64,000 nt of DNA from Microtetraspora malaysiensis (lineage in GTDB: Bacteria > Actinomycetota > Actinomycetes > Streptosporangiales > Streptosporangiaceae), in NCBI RefSeq assembly GCF_001528665.1, contig NZ_BBYJ01000034.1:27650-91649 (forward strand), given 5' to 3'. Below are positions 1-10,311 of the stretch, in pieces. The translations under genes were made by a program, and so were the position numbers. The stretch's first letter is position 1; each line of letters opens with the position of its first letter. The notes beneath the pieces are model-generated. The model worked only from the letters and a program-made list of their open reading frames with translations, searched no databases and had not been told where the DNA came from.

Positions 1-789
1 CTGGGCGTCATCCCGCCGGGTGACCTGCGCATGGCCCTCGCCGCGCTGTGCGGCGACGGTGAGTGGGGCCAGACGTGGAGCCGGGTCGTCCAGCACCGCT
101 TCCGCAGCGAGGGGGAGCTGCACGGGCACGCGGTCGGCAACCTGCTGATCGTCGCGCTGTGGGAGCTGCTCGACGACCCGGTCCAGGGGCTCGACTGGGT
201 GGGACGGCTGCTCGGCGCCCATGGCCGGGTGCTGCCCATGGCGTCGGTCCCGCTGGACATCCAGGCCGAGGTCGAGCTGGACGGCGAGGTCACGACCGTG
301 CGCGGCCAGGTGGCGTGCGCGCTGACGCCCGGCCGGGTCCGGGCGATCTCGCTGCTCCCGCCGGACCCGCCGGCCTGCCCCCAGGCGGTGGAGGCCATCC
401 ACGAGGCCGACTGGGTGGTGTTCGGGCCGGGGTCCTGGTTCACCAGCGTCCTGCCGCACCTCAAGGTCCCCGAGCTGGCCCAGGCGCTGCACGCCACGAC
501 CGCGCGGCGGCTGGTGATCCTCAACCTGGCCCCCCAGCCGGGTGAGACGGACGGTTTCTCCCCGGAGAAGCATCTGGAGGTGCTCAGGGAGCACGCCCCA
601 TCGCTGACCGTGGACGCGGTGCTCGCCGACAACGGTCTGGTCGGCGACCCCCGCGAGCTGGAGAAGGCGGTGGTGTCGCTGGGAGCGCGTCTGGTATTGG
701 CCGATGTGGGTGCTTGTGACGGATCTCCCCGGCACGACGGACCACGTCTTGCCAACGTCCTGGACGAGATTTTCCGTGAGAAGCGGTGA
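1..789 (+). CDS. yvcK: YvcK/CofD-like gluconeogenesis factor, 5'-truncated
   Basis: The reading frame is open from base 1, so the gene starts before the window and only the last ~262 codons are seen. The first residues read LGVIPPGDLRMALAALCGD, a conserved stretch of the YvcK family (UDP-GlcNAc-binding, related to CofD 2-phospho-L-lactate transferase). A second family segment is WVVFGPGSWFTSVLPHL. YvcK proteins are needed for growth on gluconeogenic carbon sources and for correct placement of peptidoglycan synthesis. They are not thought to be F420 enzymes. The gene lies 63 bp upstream of whiA, the usual rapZ-yvcK-whiA order of Gram-positive bacteria, so rapZ and uvrC are expected just before the window. 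The stop is TGA at 787-789. Confidence 0.93.
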   Translation: MGVIPPGDLRMALAALCGDGEWGQTWSRVVQHRFRSEGELHGHAVGNLLIVALWELLDDPVQGLDWVGRLLGAHGRVLPMASVPLDIQAEVELDGEVTTVRGQVACALTPGRVRAISLLPPDPPACPQAVEAIHEADWVVFGPGSWFTSVLPHLKVPELAQALHATTARRLVILNLAPQPGETDGFSPEKHLEVLREHAPSLTVDAVLADNGLVGDPRELEKAVVSLGARLVLADVGACDGSPRHDGPRLANVLDEIFREKR

Positions 790-852
790 GACCGGCCCTC
801 CTAGGTGCGAGAGACTGGCTGTCAAAGTCTGTTTGGGGGAGGACACGCGCAG

Positions 853-1833
853 ATGGCCATGACGGGTGTGGTGAAGGACGAGCTGAGCCGCCTTTCGGTG
901 CTGAAGCCCTGCTGCCGTAAGGCCGAGGTCTCGACGCTGTTGCGGTTCGCGAGCGGTCTTCACCTGGTGGGCGGGCGGATCGTGATCGAGGCGGAGCTCG
1001 ACACCAACGTCACCGCCCGCCGCCTGATCAGGGACATCGGCGAGGTGTTCGGCCACAAGGCCGAGGTGCTGGTGCTGGCCCCGGCGGGGCTGCGCAAGGG
1101 CTCGCGCTACGTCGTCCGGGTCTACCGCGACGGCGAGGCGCTGGCCCGGCAGACCGGCCTGATCGACAACCACGGTCGTCCGGTCCGCGGGCTGCCCCGC
1201 CAGGTGGTCTCGGGCGCGACGTGCGACGCGGAGGCGGCCTGGCGCGGCGCCTTCCTGGCGCACGGCTCGCTGACCGAGCCCGGACGGTCGATGTCGCTGG
1301 AGGTGACCTGCCCGGGACCCGAGGCGGCGCTGGCGCTGGTCGGCTCCGCGCGGCGGCTGAAGATCCACGCCAAGGCGCGCGAGGTGCGCGGCGTGGACCG
1401 GGTCGTGGTCCGCGACGGCGACGCGATCAGCGCCCTGCTCACCCGGCTCGGCGCGCACGACAGCGTGCTGGCCTGGGAGGAACGGCGGATGCGCCGCGAG
1501 GTCCGGGCCACGGCGAACCGGCTGGCCAACTTCGACGACGCCAACCTCCGCCGGTCGGCCAGGGCCGCCGTCGCGGCGGGCGCCCGGGTCCAGCGGGCGC
1601 TGGAGATCCTCGGTGACGACGCGCCCGAGCACCTGGTGATCGCCGGGCGGCTCCGGGTCGAGCACAAGCAGGCGTCGCTGGAGGAACTCGGCCAGATCGC
1701 CGACCCGCCGCTGACCAAGGACGCCATCGCGGGGCGGATCAGGCGGCTGCTCGCGATGGCCGACAAACGCGCCCAGGATCTGGGTGTCGCCAACACCGAG
1801 GCCAACCTCACGGCCGAGATGCTTGCCCCCTGA
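853..1833 (+). CDS. whiA: Sporulation/cell-division regulator WhiA
   Basis: The 326-aa product begins [14 protein letters not shown], as in other actinobacterial WhiA proteins. It has an N-terminal LAGLIDADG-like domain and a C-terminal WhiA helix-turn-helix (about residues 225-320, with [14 protein letters not shown] and GRIRRLL). With WhiB, WhiA activates genes for the switch from aerial growth to sporulation septation, including ftsZ and parAB; the homing-endonuclease fold lacks nuclease activity. I chose ATG 853 because GGGGGAGGA lies about 10 nt before it and family members start here. An in-frame GTG at 805 would add 16 unconserved residues. The gene is probably cotranscribed with yvcK and ends at the hairpin at 1861-1890. 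Confidence 0.95.
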   Translation: MAMTGVVKDELSRLSVLKPCCRKAEVSTLLRFASGLHLVGGRIVIEAELDTNVTARRLIRDIGEVFGHKAEVLVLAPAGLRKGSRYVVRVYRDGEALARQTGLIDNHGRPVRGLPRQVVSGATCDAEAAWRGAFLAHGSLTEPGRSMSLEVTCPGPEAALALVGSARRLKIHAKAREVRGVDRVVVRDGDAISALLTRLGAHDSVLAWEERRMRREVRATANRLANFDDANLRRSARAAVAAGARVQRALEILGDDAPEHLVIAGRLRVEHKQASLEELGQIADPPLTKDAIAGRIRRLLAMADKRAQDLGVANTEANLTAEMLAP

Positions 1834-1860
1834 CCTCGGCCTTTTCCTCTCGCTTCCATG

Positions 1861-1893
1861 GCGGCCGGTTTGCGTGTGCAAACCGGCCGCTTT
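1861..1893 (+). terminator. Terminator after whiA
   Basis: A perfect 13-bp stem (1861-1873 with 1878-1890) encloses the loop GTGT and is followed by TTT. It lies 28 bp after the whiA stop and separates whiA from gap. Confidence 0.8.
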
Positions 1894-1951
1894 GCCGCGC
1901 GCACGCCTTGCTGACGCCCGCTTTGCCGGTTCCGATCAGCGGTGGGGCCGC

Positions 1952-1983
1952 GTTGGTCTAAACCAATTTGAGTCGGATAAGGT
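1952..1983 (+). promoter_or_regulatory. gap operon promoter with DasR (dre)-like operator
   Basis: TGGTCTAAACCA at 1954-1965 matches the core of the DasR responsive element (TGGTCTAGACCA) in 11 of 12 positions. It sits inside the longer inverted repeat TTGGT-CTAA-ACCAA. A good -10, TAAGGT, is at 1978-1983, so the site overlaps the -35 region (TTGGTC, 1953-1958). DasR is the GlcNAc-responsive GntR/HutC repressor of actinomycetes. Its role here is inferred from sequence only. Confidence 0.5.
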
Positions 1984-1993
1984 CTGTGACTGA

Positions 1994-3057
<1,064 letters not shown>

Positions 3058-3058
<1 letters not shown>

Positions 3059-4248
3059 TGCGGACCATCGACTCGCTCGACGTGAAGGGCCGGCGCGTGC
3101 TCGTGCGCGCCGACCTCAACGTCCCTCTCGACGGGGAGACGATCACCGACGACGGGCGGATCCGGGCCTCGGTGCCGACGATCAGGAAGCTGCTCGACAG
3201 CGGCGCCAAGGTGATCGTCTGCGCCCACCTCGGCCGCCCCAAGGGATCGCCCACCCCGAAGTACTCCCTCGCGCCGGTCGCGCGCCGGCTGTCGGAGCTG
3301 CTCGGCGAGCACGTCGCGTTCGCCACCGACGTGGTCGGCGAGTCCGCGCAGGCCACGGTGGCCGCGCTGCAGGACGGCCAGGTGGCGCTCCTGGAGAACC
3401 TGCGCTTCGAGCCGGGTGAGGAGTCCAAGGACGACGAGGTCCTCGGCGCGTTCGCCGACCGGCTGGCCGCCCTGGCCGAGCTGTACGTCGGCGACGGCTT
3501 CGGCGCCGTGCACCGCAAGCACGCCAGCGTCTACGACGTGCCCAAGCGGCTCCCGCACGCGGCCGGCGGCCTGATCGTGGCCGAGGTCGAGGTGCTCAAG
3601 CGGCTCACCGAGGACCCGGCCCGGCCGTACGTGGTGGTGCTCGGCGGCGCGAAGGTCTCCGACAAGCTGGGCGTCATCGCCAACCTGCTGTCCAAGGTCG
3701 ACCGGCTTCTGATCGGCGGCGGTATGGCCTACACCTTCCTCGCGGCGCAGGGCCACGAGGTCGGCGGCTCGCTGCTGCAGGAGGACCAGCTCGACCAGGT
3801 GCGCGGCTTCCTGTCGGAGGCGAAGGATCGCGGCGTCGATCTGGTGCTCCCGGTGGACGTGCTGGCGGCGACGGAGTTCGCGCCGGACGCGCCGCACGAG
3901 GCGGTGGACGCGACCGAGATCCCGGCCGACCGGCAGGGGCTCGACATCGGCCCGCGTACCCGCGAGCTGTTCGCCGCCAAGCTGGCCGACGCGCGGACCG
4001 TCTTCTGGAACGGCCCGATGGGCGTGTTCGAGTTCGACGCGTTCGCGGGCGGGACCCGGGCCGTGGCCGAGGCGCTGATCGCCTCCGGCGCGTTCACCGT
4101 GGTCGGCGGCGGCGACTCCGCGGCGGCCGTGCGCCGCCTGGGGCTGCCGGAGGACGGCTTCTCGCACATTTCCACCGGTGGCGGGGCGAGCCTCGAATAC
4201 CTCGAGGGCAAGACCCTGCCCGGACTCGCAGCTCTGGAGGACTCGTGA
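3058..4248 (+). CDS. pgk: Phosphoglycerate kinase
   Basis: The 396-aa product begins [26 protein letters not shown], the PGK N-terminal signature. Other signatures are [32 protein letters not shown] and the C-terminal nucleotide-binding segments [10 protein letters not shown] and [10 protein letters not shown]. It transfers phosphate from 1,3-bisphosphoglycerate to ADP. ATG 3058 overlaps the gap stop by one base. The frame stays open upstream inside gap, but only this start gives a normal PGK N-terminus. The stop overlaps the tpiA GTG. Confidence 0.97.
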
Positions 4249-5027
4249 GCCGCAAGCCGCTCATCGCCGGCAACTGGAAGATGAACCTCAACCACCTCGA
4301 GGCCATCAACCTGGTGCAGAAGCTGGCGTTCTCGCTCACCGCCAAGGACTTCGACGCCGTCGACGTCGCGGTCCTCCCGCCGTTCACCGACCTGCGCAGC
4401 GTGCAGACCCTGGTGGACGGGGACAAGCTCCAGATCACGTACGGCGGGCAGGACCTGTCCCGGCACGACGCGGGGGCCTACACCGGGGAGATCTCCGGCG
4501 CCATGCTGGCCAAGCTCGGCTGCACCTACGTGCTGGTCGGCCACTCGGAGCGGCGGCAGTACCACGCCGAGGACGACGCCGTGTGCAACGCCAAGGTGAA
4601 GGCGGCCTACCGGCACGGGATCACGCCGATCCTCTGCGTCGGTGAGGGCCTGCCGGTCCGCAAGGCCGGCGAGCAGGTGCCGCACACCCTGGCCCAGCTC
4701 GACGGCGCTCTCGACGGGATCTCCGCCGAGCAGGCGAAGTCCCTGGTCGTGGCGTACGAGCCGGTCTGGGCGATCGGGACCGGCGAGGTCGCCACCCCGG
4801 AGGACGCGCAGGAGGTCTGCGGGGCGATCCGGACACGACTCGCCGAGCTCTACGACGGCGAGGTGGCCGCGGCCGTCCGTATCCTTTACGGAGGATCGGT
4901 CAAGTCCGACAACATCGCCGGGATCATGGCGCAGCCCGACGTGGACGGTGCCCTCGTCGGAGGGGCCAGCCTCGACCCGGGCGGGTTCGTGAAGATTTCC
5001 CGTTTTGGCGAGATGTCGGCGGGCTGA
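4245..5027 (+). CDS. tpiA: Triosephosphate isomerase
   Basis: This 260-aa TIM-barrel enzyme interconverts dihydroxyacetone phosphate and glyceraldehyde 3-phosphate. It carries the N-terminal GNWKMN (active-site Lys), VGHSERR (electrophilic His), [11 protein letters not shown] (catalytic Glu and flexible loop) and the phosphate-binding [11 protein letters not shown] 4245 overlaps the pgk stop by 4 nt (GTGA), so it is translationally coupled as the third gene of the glycolytic operon. Confidence 0.97.
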   Translation: MSRKPLIAGNWKMNLNHLEAINLVQKLAFSLTAKDFDAVDVAVLPPFTDLRSVQTLVDGDKLQITYGGQDLSRHDAGAYTGEISGAMLAKLGCTYVLVGHSERRQYHAEDDAVCNAKVKAAYRHGITPILCVGEGLPVRKAGEQVPHTLAQLDGALDGISAEQAKSLVVAYEPVWAIGTGEVATPEDAQEVCGAIRTRLAELYDGEVAAAVRILYGGSVKSDNIAGIMAQPDVDGALVGGASLDPGGFVKISRFGEMSAG

Positions 5028-5046
5028 GCCGTTCGGGGGGTGCGAC

Positions 5047-5074
5047 TTGACAACAAGCCGTACCCTCATAAGGC
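5047..5074 (+). promoter_or_regulatory. Housekeeping promoter for secG
   Basis: A consensus -35, TTGACA (5047-5052), is followed after 16 bp by TAAGGC (5069-5074). It lies 62 bp before the secG start, in the gap after tpiA. This would let secG be transcribed apart from the gap operon. Confidence 0.6.
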
Positions 5075-5136
5075 AAGATTGAATCGTCACACCGCTGGTG
5101 TCGCGCACCCGCGCGAGTCATAGGAACAGGTCAACG

Positions 5137-5367
5137 GTGATTATCGGAATCTCCATCGCCCTCATTCTGTCGAGCGCCCTGATGGTGCTGCTCGTGCTGC
5201 TGCACAAGGGCAAGGGTGGTGGTCTCACGGACATGTTCGGCGGCGGGTTCTCGTCGTCGTTCGGCGGGTCGGCGGTGGTCGAGCGTAACCTCGACCGCCT
5301 CACGATCATCACAGGCGTGGTGTGGTTCGTCTGCATCATCGCGCTGGGCCTGCTGCTCAAGCCGTAA
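5137..5367 (+). CDS. secG: Preprotein translocase subunit SecG
   Basis: This 76-aa integral membrane protein has two hydrophobic segments (about residues 3-21 and 52-72) around a Gly/Ser-rich loop containing GKGGGLTDMFGGG, as in SecG. It is the accessory subunit of SecYEG and helps SecA-driven export. I chose GTG 5137 (VIIGISIALIL) because it gives the normal SecG length. An upstream in-frame start at 5098 would add a basic leader that SecG proteins lack. A Shine-Dalgarno-like AGGAACAGG precedes the start. secG between tpiA and rbpA is the usual actinobacterial order. Confidence 0.93.
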   Translation: MIIGISIALILSSALMVLLVLLHKGKGGGLTDMFGGGFSSSFGGSAVVERNLDRLTIITGVVWFVCIIALGLLLKP

Positions 5368-5493
5368 CGGCCGTAACGCCAAAATCGGTCAGGCTGTAAA
5401 AAATAGGGCAGAAACGGCTCATCTGCGGCGACACGTGACATAGATTCATCTTTCCCCCGTGTCCCGCGGGGCGTGAGAGCGAGGAGTTCATTC

Positions 5494-5841
5494 GTGGGTA
5501 GTGGCAACGCGATCCGTGGCAGCCGAGTCGGTGCGGGCCCCATGGGGGAGGCCGAACGCGGCGAGGCGGCCCCCCGAGTGCGGGTCTCGTTCTGGTGCGC
5601 GAACATGCACGAGACGCGTCCCAGCTTCGCCAGCGACGCGGCCGTCCCTGAGCACTGGGACTGCCCCCGGTGCGGACTGCCGGCCGGTCAGGACGAGGCG
5701 AACCCGCCCGCTCCGCCGCGAAACGAGCCGTACAAGACGCATCTCGCGTACGTGAAGGAGCGGCGCAGCGACAAGGACGGCGCGCAGATCCTGGCCGAGG
5801 CCCTGGAGCGGCTGCGGTCCTCGTCGCGTCCGATCTACTAG
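5494..5841 (+). CDS. rbpA: RNA polymerase-binding protein RbpA
   Basis: The 115-aa product has an unstructured N-terminus (GSGNAIRGSRVGAG), a zinc-ribbon core with Cys35, His39, Cys57 and Cys60 (CANMH and CPRC), and a basic C-terminal helix region (THLAYVKERRSDKDGAQILAEALERLRSS) that contacts sigma domain 2. RbpA binds actinobacterial RNA polymerase, stabilises the open complex with group I and II sigma factors and modulates rifampicin tolerance. GTG 5494 is preceded by GAGGAG at 5481-5486. A TAGATT -10-like hexamer at 5441-5446 may be its own promoter; I see no clear SigR-type GGAAT -35. The gene ends at the hairpin at 5878-5910. Confidence 0.93.
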   Translation: MGSGNAIRGSRVGAGPMGEAERGEAAPRVRVSFWCANMHETRPSFASDAAVPEHWDCPRCGLPAGQDEANPPAPPRNEPYKTHLAYVKERRSDKDGAQILAEALERLRSSSRPIY

Positions 5842-5877
5842 ACCGGACAGATCTCCAGGCCCGTCTCACGGCATCGC

Positions 5878-5910
5878 GAGGCCCCCGTTCCCCAGTGGAA
5901 CGGGGGCCTC
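5878..5910. terminator. Bidirectional terminator between rbpA and the amidohydrolase gene
   Basis: A perfect 14-bp stem (5878-5891 with 5897-5910) has the loop CCAGT. It lies between two convergent genes, 36 bp after rbpA and 13 bp from the end of the minus-strand gene, so it can serve both. Confidence 0.8.
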
Positions 5911-5923
5911 GTCGTGTCCAGGG

Positions 5924-7540
5924 TCAGGCGGAGCCGTTGTCCGCGACGCACTCGCCGTCAACGAAGGTCATCCGCACGCCGGTCGTCCAGATGTCCTTGG
6001 GGTCGAGGACGAAGGGGTCGCGGTCGAGCACCGCCAGGTCGGCGGGGCGGCCCTCCTCGATCACCCCGGCGGGCGAGCGGTTCAGCCAGGCCGACCCGGC
6101 GGTGTACGCCGTCAGCACGGTGCGCAGGTCGATGCTCTGGCCGGGTAGGAACGGGGTCTGCGCGGTCGGGTAGGACGCGTGGACCGAACTGCCGGGTTCG
6201 GTCCGGTTGACCGCCACGTGGACCGCCTGCAGCGGGTCGGCGGACGAGACCGGCCAGTCCGATCCGGCCGCCAGCCGGGTGCCGTGCCGTACGAGATCGG
6301 CGAAGGGGTACTGCCAGGTCGAGCGCTCCTCGCCCAGGTAGGGGAGGCACAGCTCGTCCATCTGGGCGTGGTGCGTGGCCCACAGCGCCTGCAGGTTCGC
6401 GGTGACGCCGAGGGCGGCGAAGCGCGGCACGTCCTGCGGCGTGACGATCTGCAGGTGGGCGATGTGGTGGCGGTTCTGCGGGGACGTGCCGGTGAGCGCG
6501 TCCAGCGCCTCCCGCACGGCGCGCTCGCCGATGGCGTGGAAGTGCACCTGGAACCCGTGGGAGTCGAGCTCCTTGACGTACCCCTTGAGGAGCTCCGGGT
6601 CCACGTACGACAGCCCGGTGCCGCCGCAGCGGCAGTAGGGCTCGATGACGGCGGCGGTGAAGTTCTCCGCGATGCCGTCCTGCATGATCTTGATCGAGGT
6701 GGCGCGGAAGCGGTCCAGGCCCTCGGCGCGGGCGCGCCGCTCCAGCAGCTCGGGGATCTGCTCGGCCCCACGGGAGCGGTCCCACCACAGGGCACCCACC
6801 ACGCGAGCCTTGAGACGGCCGCTGGAGGCCGCGGAGAGGTACGCGGGGAGCTGGTCGTCCGAGCCCGCGTAGGAGCCCACGATGGCGTCCTGCCATCCCG
6901 TGATGCCGAGCGAGAACAGGTACTGCTGCGCCTCAAGCAGGGCCGCCTCGATGTCGGCGGCGGTCGGGCGCGGCGTGAGCAGGCCGACGAGGTCCATCGC
7001 CCCCTCGTGCAGCACGCCGCTCGGGGTGCCGTCGGGGTCGCGCTCGATCCGTCCGTCGGCCGGGTCGGGCGTGTCCTTGGTGATCCCGGCCAGTTCGAGG
7101 GCGCGCGTGTTGACCCACGCCGCGTGGTGGTCGCGCTGGATCAGGTACGCGGGCCGGTCGAGGAAGTCGAGCTGGGTGCGGTGGGGGAGCCCGCCGGGGA
7201 AGGCCGCCATGTCCCAGCCGCCGCCGCTGATCCACGTCTTCTCGGGGTGCGCGGCGGCGAACGACGCGACATGCGCCAGATAGTCGTCGAGGCCGTAGAT
7301 CTCGGCCAGGTCGCAGGCGGCCCGCTCCAGTCCCGCCTGCACGGGATGGATGTGGGCGTCGACGAAGCCAGGCGTCAGCAGCCCGCCGCGCAGGTCCACC
7401 GGCTCGGCGCCGGGCGAGAGCCGTACCAGGTCGGACTCGGCGCCGACGGCGGCGATGACGCCGTCGCGCACGAGCAGCGCCTCGGCGAATCCGCCCGGGG
7501 TGAGGACCCGGCCGCCGCGAAACAGGATGGAGGAGCTCAC
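5924..7540 (-). CDS. YtcJ-like amidohydrolase (amidohydrolase 3 family)
   Basis: This 538-aa protein belongs to the metal-dependent amidohydrolase superfamily, amidohydrolase 3/YtcJ group. An N-terminal composite beta-sandwich part (ILFRGGRVLTPGG) leads to the metal-binding motif FVDAHIHP. Later come HFHAIGERAV and a C-terminal GSDWPVSSADPLQAVHVAVNR with the metal-binding Asp. Such enzymes hydrolyse C-N or ester bonds of small molecules. The substrate cannot be told from sequence. GTG 7540 is preceded by AAAGAGGG. It lies downstream of a minus-strand oxidase gene with 107 bp between them, so cotranscription and a shared role in degrading an amine or amide are possible. There is no signal peptide. 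Confidence 0.85.
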   Translation of the reverse strand: MSSSILFRGGRVLTPGGFAEALLVRDGVIAAVGAESDLVRLSPGAEPVDLRGGLLTPGFVDAHIHPVQAGLERAACDLAEIYGLDDYLAHVASFAAAHPEKTWISGGGWDMAAFPGGLPHRTQLDFLDRPAYLIQRDHHAAWVNTRALELAGITKDTPDPADGRIERDPDGTPSGVLHEGAMDLVGLLTPRPTAADIEAALLEAQQYLFSLGITGWQDAIVGSYAGSDDQLPAYLSAASSGRLKARVVGALWWDRSRGAEQIPELLERRARAEGLDRFRATSIKIMQDGIAENFTAAVIEPYCRCGGTGLSYVDPELLKGYVKELDSHGFQVHFHAIGERAVREALDALTGTSPQNRHHIAHLQIVTPQDVPRFAALGVTANLQALWATHHAQMDELCLPYLGEERSTWQYPFADLVRHGTRLAAGSDWPVSSADPLQAVHVAVNRTEPGSSVHASYPTAQTPFLPGQSIDLRTVLTAYTAGSAWLNRSPAGVIEEGRPADLAVLDRDPFVLDPKDIWTTGVRMTFVDGECVADNGSA

Positions 7541-7647
7541 GATCGCCCTCTTTCTTGATGTGCTCGTGGTCGTTCCACGTCACCCGCGCCGACGTGGTGG
7601 CGAAACGGTATCCGCGCGCCCGGAGTGCCCGGGCCGCGCGGGAGAGG

Positions 7648-9045
7648 TCAGTGACCGGTGATCATGTCGGCGACGCGGGCCAGCACGGAGGTCTTGCGCA
7701 TGCCCTTGGCCTCGCGGGCGTCGGCGACGCGGTACAGGCGGTACATCGAGTGGACCCCGAGCCAGCGCAGCGGCTCCGGCTCCCACGCGCGGACGCGGCG
7801 GTCCACCCAGGGCAGGCCGGTCAGCGGAGTCTCCCGCCCGAGCACCAGGTCGCGCAGCGTCCGCCCGGCCAGGTTGGTCGTGGTCACGCCGTGCCCGGTG
7901 TATCCGCCCGCCCAGCCGAGCCCCGTCGCGCGGTCCAGGCCCACGGTCGCGCACCAGTCGCGCGGCACGCCGAGGACGCCCGACCAGGCGTGCGCCACCC
8001 GCGAGGACGCCGCGGCGGGGAAGAACGACGTCAGCAGGCCCCACAGAGCGTCCACGGTCCAGTCGTGGGTGTGCCCGCGGTCGTCCACGCGCGAGCCGTA
8101 GAGGTAGGGGCGGCCGCGCCCGCCGAACGCGATGCGGTCGTCCGCGGTGCGCTGCGCGTACATGTAGTAGTGCGCCATGTCCCCGAGCAGTTCGCGGCCC
8201 TCCCAACCGATCGTCTCCCATACCTCGGGCGGCAGCGGCTCGGTGACGATCAGCGAGCTGTTCATCGGGAGCCAGTCGCGGTGGTGGCCCGGGACCGTGG
8301 CGGTGAACCCCTCCGTGCAGCGCAGCACGTGCGCCGCCCGCACGGCGCCGTACGGCGTGACCGCGCGGCCCGGCTCGATCGCCGTCACCGGCGTGCCCTC
8401 GAAGAGGTCCACGCCCAGGGCGCGTACGGCGTCCGCGAGCCCCCGGGCGAGCTTGGCGGGCTGGATCCTGGCGCAGTGCGGGCTCCAGGTGGCGGCGACC
8501 GCCCCGGACACGCGCAGCCGCTCGTCCCTCTCGGCGGGGGAGAGCGGGCGGACGTCCTCCTCGGTCCAGCCCCACGCGCGCTGCCCGGCGATCTCGGCGC
8601 GCAGCCGGGCCTCCTGGGCCGGGCCCCGCGCGACGTTGAACAGTCCTCCCTTGACGATGTCCGCGTCGATGCCCTCGGCGGCGCAGACCGCGATGACCTC
8701 GTCGACCGCGGCGAACATCTCCCGCTGCAACCGCTGGGTGGCCTCCCGCCCGTGGGTCTTGGCGTACCGTTCCGGCGAGCCCGCGAGCGCCCCCGTCAGC
8801 CAGCCGCCGTTGCGTCCGGACGCGCCGAACCCGGCGAACTCCTTCTCCAGGACCGCCACCCGCAGCGAGGGGTCGGCCTTCTTCAGGTAGTAGGCGGTCC
8901 ACAGGCCGGTGTAGCCGCCGCCGACGATCGCGACGTCCGCCTCCCGGTCGCCGTCGAGCCGGTCGCCGGGGGCGGGGATACCCAGGGATCGGAACCAGAA
9001 GGACACATCGCCGTTGACGAAATCTGGGGACAGCGGAGCGCTCAT
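7648..9045 (-). CDS. FAD-dependent amine/amino-acid oxidase (DadA/PuuB-like)
   Basis: The 465-aa product starts MSAPLSPDFVNGDVSFWF. It has a dinucleotide-binding motif VAIVGGGYTGLWTAYYL at about residues 29-45 and ends its DAO domain with GYTGHGVTTTNLAGRTLRDL. The layout resembles gamma-glutamylputrescine oxidase (PuuB/OrdL) and other glycine/D-amino-acid oxidases. These use FAD to oxidise a primary or secondary amine and release H2O2. ATG 9045 gives the normal N-terminus; a start at 9171 would add 42 atypical residues. It is transcribed divergently from the ACT-GNAT gene. The substrate is unknown; a polyamine or small amine is likely. Confidence 0.85.
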   Translation of the reverse strand: MSAPLSPDFVNGDVSFWFRSLGIPAPGDRLDGDREADVAIVGGGYTGLWTAYYLKKADPSLRVAVLEKEFAGFGASGRNGGWLTGALAGSPERYAKTHGREATQRLQREMFAAVDEVIAVCAAEGIDADIVKGGLFNVARGPAQEARLRAEIAGQRAWGWTEEDVRPLSPAERDERLRVSGAVAATWSPHCARIQPAKLARGLADAVRALGVDLFEGTPVTAIEPGRAVTPYGAVRAAHVLRCTEGFTATVPGHHRDWLPMNSSLIVTEPLPPEVWETIGWEGRELLGDMAHYYMYAQRTADDRIAFGGRGRPYLYGSRVDDRGHTHDWTVDALWGLLTSFFPAAASSRVAHAWSGVLGVPRDWCATVGLDRATGLGWAGGYTGHGVTTTNLAGRTLRDLVLGRETPLTGLPWVDRRVRAWEPEPLRWLGVHSMYRLYRVADAREAKGMRKTSVLARVADMITGH

Positions 9046-9236
9046 GAGGCATATCCTGCTATATCCGTACCAGTTGGAGAACCTCGCTGCGGAAGTCGTT
9101 GCGAAACGTCGGCTGGCATGCCGATAACGTCGCCAGTGGCAGGATTTTCCAGGGCGAAACGGTCGGCACACCTTCGTGTAGCAATCGCGTAACAGATCTA
9201 CGACAGGATTGCCTCATCACGGAGGGAGCGGTATCG

Positions 9237-10268
9237 ATGGGGTTCTTGCGGATCAGGACGACGGTGGACGAGCGACCCGGGCGGCTGGCCTCCCTGGCGG
9301 CGGCGCTGGCCGACAAGGGCGGGAACATCCTCGGCCTGTCCGTCCAGCCGGACACGGACGGCACGGTGGACGAGTTCGTCGCCGAGATCCCCGCCTCCGC
9401 CGAGACCGTGCGCGCCGCCCTGGAGTCCGCCGGCGGGCGCCGCGTCCAGGTCGTCACCGCGACCGCCCACGACCTCACCGACGAGCCCACCCGCGCGCTG
9501 CTGCTCGCCGCCCGCCTGCGCTCCACGCCCTGGCGGCTCCCGGAGATCCTGCGCGAGCTGATGCGGGCCGACGACGCCCGCTGGGTCTACGGCGCGGACC
9601 TCTCCGACCTGCCCGACCCGACCCTGCTCACGGTGCCCGTGGCGCCGAAGCGCGCGATCCGGCTGCGCCGGGCGGGGCTGCCGTTCACCCTCACGGAGGC
9701 GGCCCGTGCCGCCGCGTTCGCCCGGCTCGCGCAGCCGCCCGCCGAGGCGCAGAGGTCCGAGCGGCCGGTACGGCTCGGCGACGGGGCCGAGGTCGTGATC
9801 AGGCCGCTGACCCCGCTCTACCGCGAGGCGGTCCGGGACCTGCACGAGCGCTGCTCGCCCGAGTCCCGCAGGTTCCGCTATTTCACGGCCATGCCCACGC
9901 TGCCGCCCCGGATGTTCGACCGGCTCTGCGACCGCGGCCGCGGCCACTCCCTCGTGGCCGGGTACGACGGCCAGGTGGTCGCCATGGCCAACCTGCAGTT
10001 CAGCCCGGAGCCCGGAACCGCCGAAATGGCCCTGCTGGTGGAGGACAGCTGGCAGGGACGCGGTCTCGGCCGGATCCTCGCCCAGATGCTCCTGGAGGCG
10101 GCGCGCGACCTCGGCCTCGCGGAGGTCAGGGCCTCGTTCCTCTCCGACAACGCCCGGATGCGGGCGCTCCTGCTCTCCCTCGGCGCCACGCTCACCTACA
10201 CCGAGGACCCCGGTGTGGTCGAGGCGCGGATGCCCGTGGGCGTGCTGGCGCCGGCGTCCCCGAGCTGA
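9237..10268 (+). CDS. ACT-GNAT fusion protein, probable amino-acid-regulated acetyltransferase
   Basis: This 343-aa protein joins an ACT domain (about residues 3-75, LRIRTTVDERPGRLASLAAALADKGGNIL) to a GNAT acetyltransferase domain (about 186-335). The acetyl-CoA pyrophosphate-binding motif is QGRGLG at 273-278. ACT domains bind amino acids. Characterised ACT-GNAT fusions from actinomycetes such as Micromonospora are protein-lysine acetyltransferases switched by specific amino acids and act on enzymes such as acyl-CoA synthetase. The ~110-residue linker is not a domain I recognise. ATG 9237 has GGAGGGA about 10 nt upstream. The gene stands alone and is divergent from the oxidase gene. Confidence 0.8.
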   Translation: MGFLRIRTTVDERPGRLASLAAALADKGGNILGLSVQPDTDGTVDEFVAEIPASAETVRAALESAGGRRVQVVTATAHDLTDEPTRALLLAARLRSTPWRLPEILRELMRADDARWVYGADLSDLPDPTLLTVPVAPKRAIRLRRAGLPFTLTEAARAAAFARLAQPPAEAQRSERPVRLGDGAEVVIRPLTPLYREAVRDLHERCSPESRRFRYFTAMPTLPPRMFDRLCDRGRGHSLVAGYDGQVVAMANLQFSPEPGTAEMALLVEDSWQGRGLGRILAQMLLEAARDLGLAEVRASFLSDNARMRALLLSLGATLTYTEDPGVVEARMPVGVLAPASPS

Positions 10269-10311
10269 ACCGGGGCACGCCGAGAACACCTGGACCGTGG
10301 CGCGGTGGTCC

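Noticed and set aside
805..852. An upstream GTG start for whiA.
   Set aside because: The added 16 residues are unconserved, and the strong ribosome-binding site GGGGGAGGA serves ATG 853.
5368..5460. A SigR-type promoter upstream of rbpA, as known in Streptomyces coelicolor.
   Set aside because: No GGAAT-like -35 with a GTT-like -10 at suitable spacing was seen; only a TANNNT hexamer at 5441.
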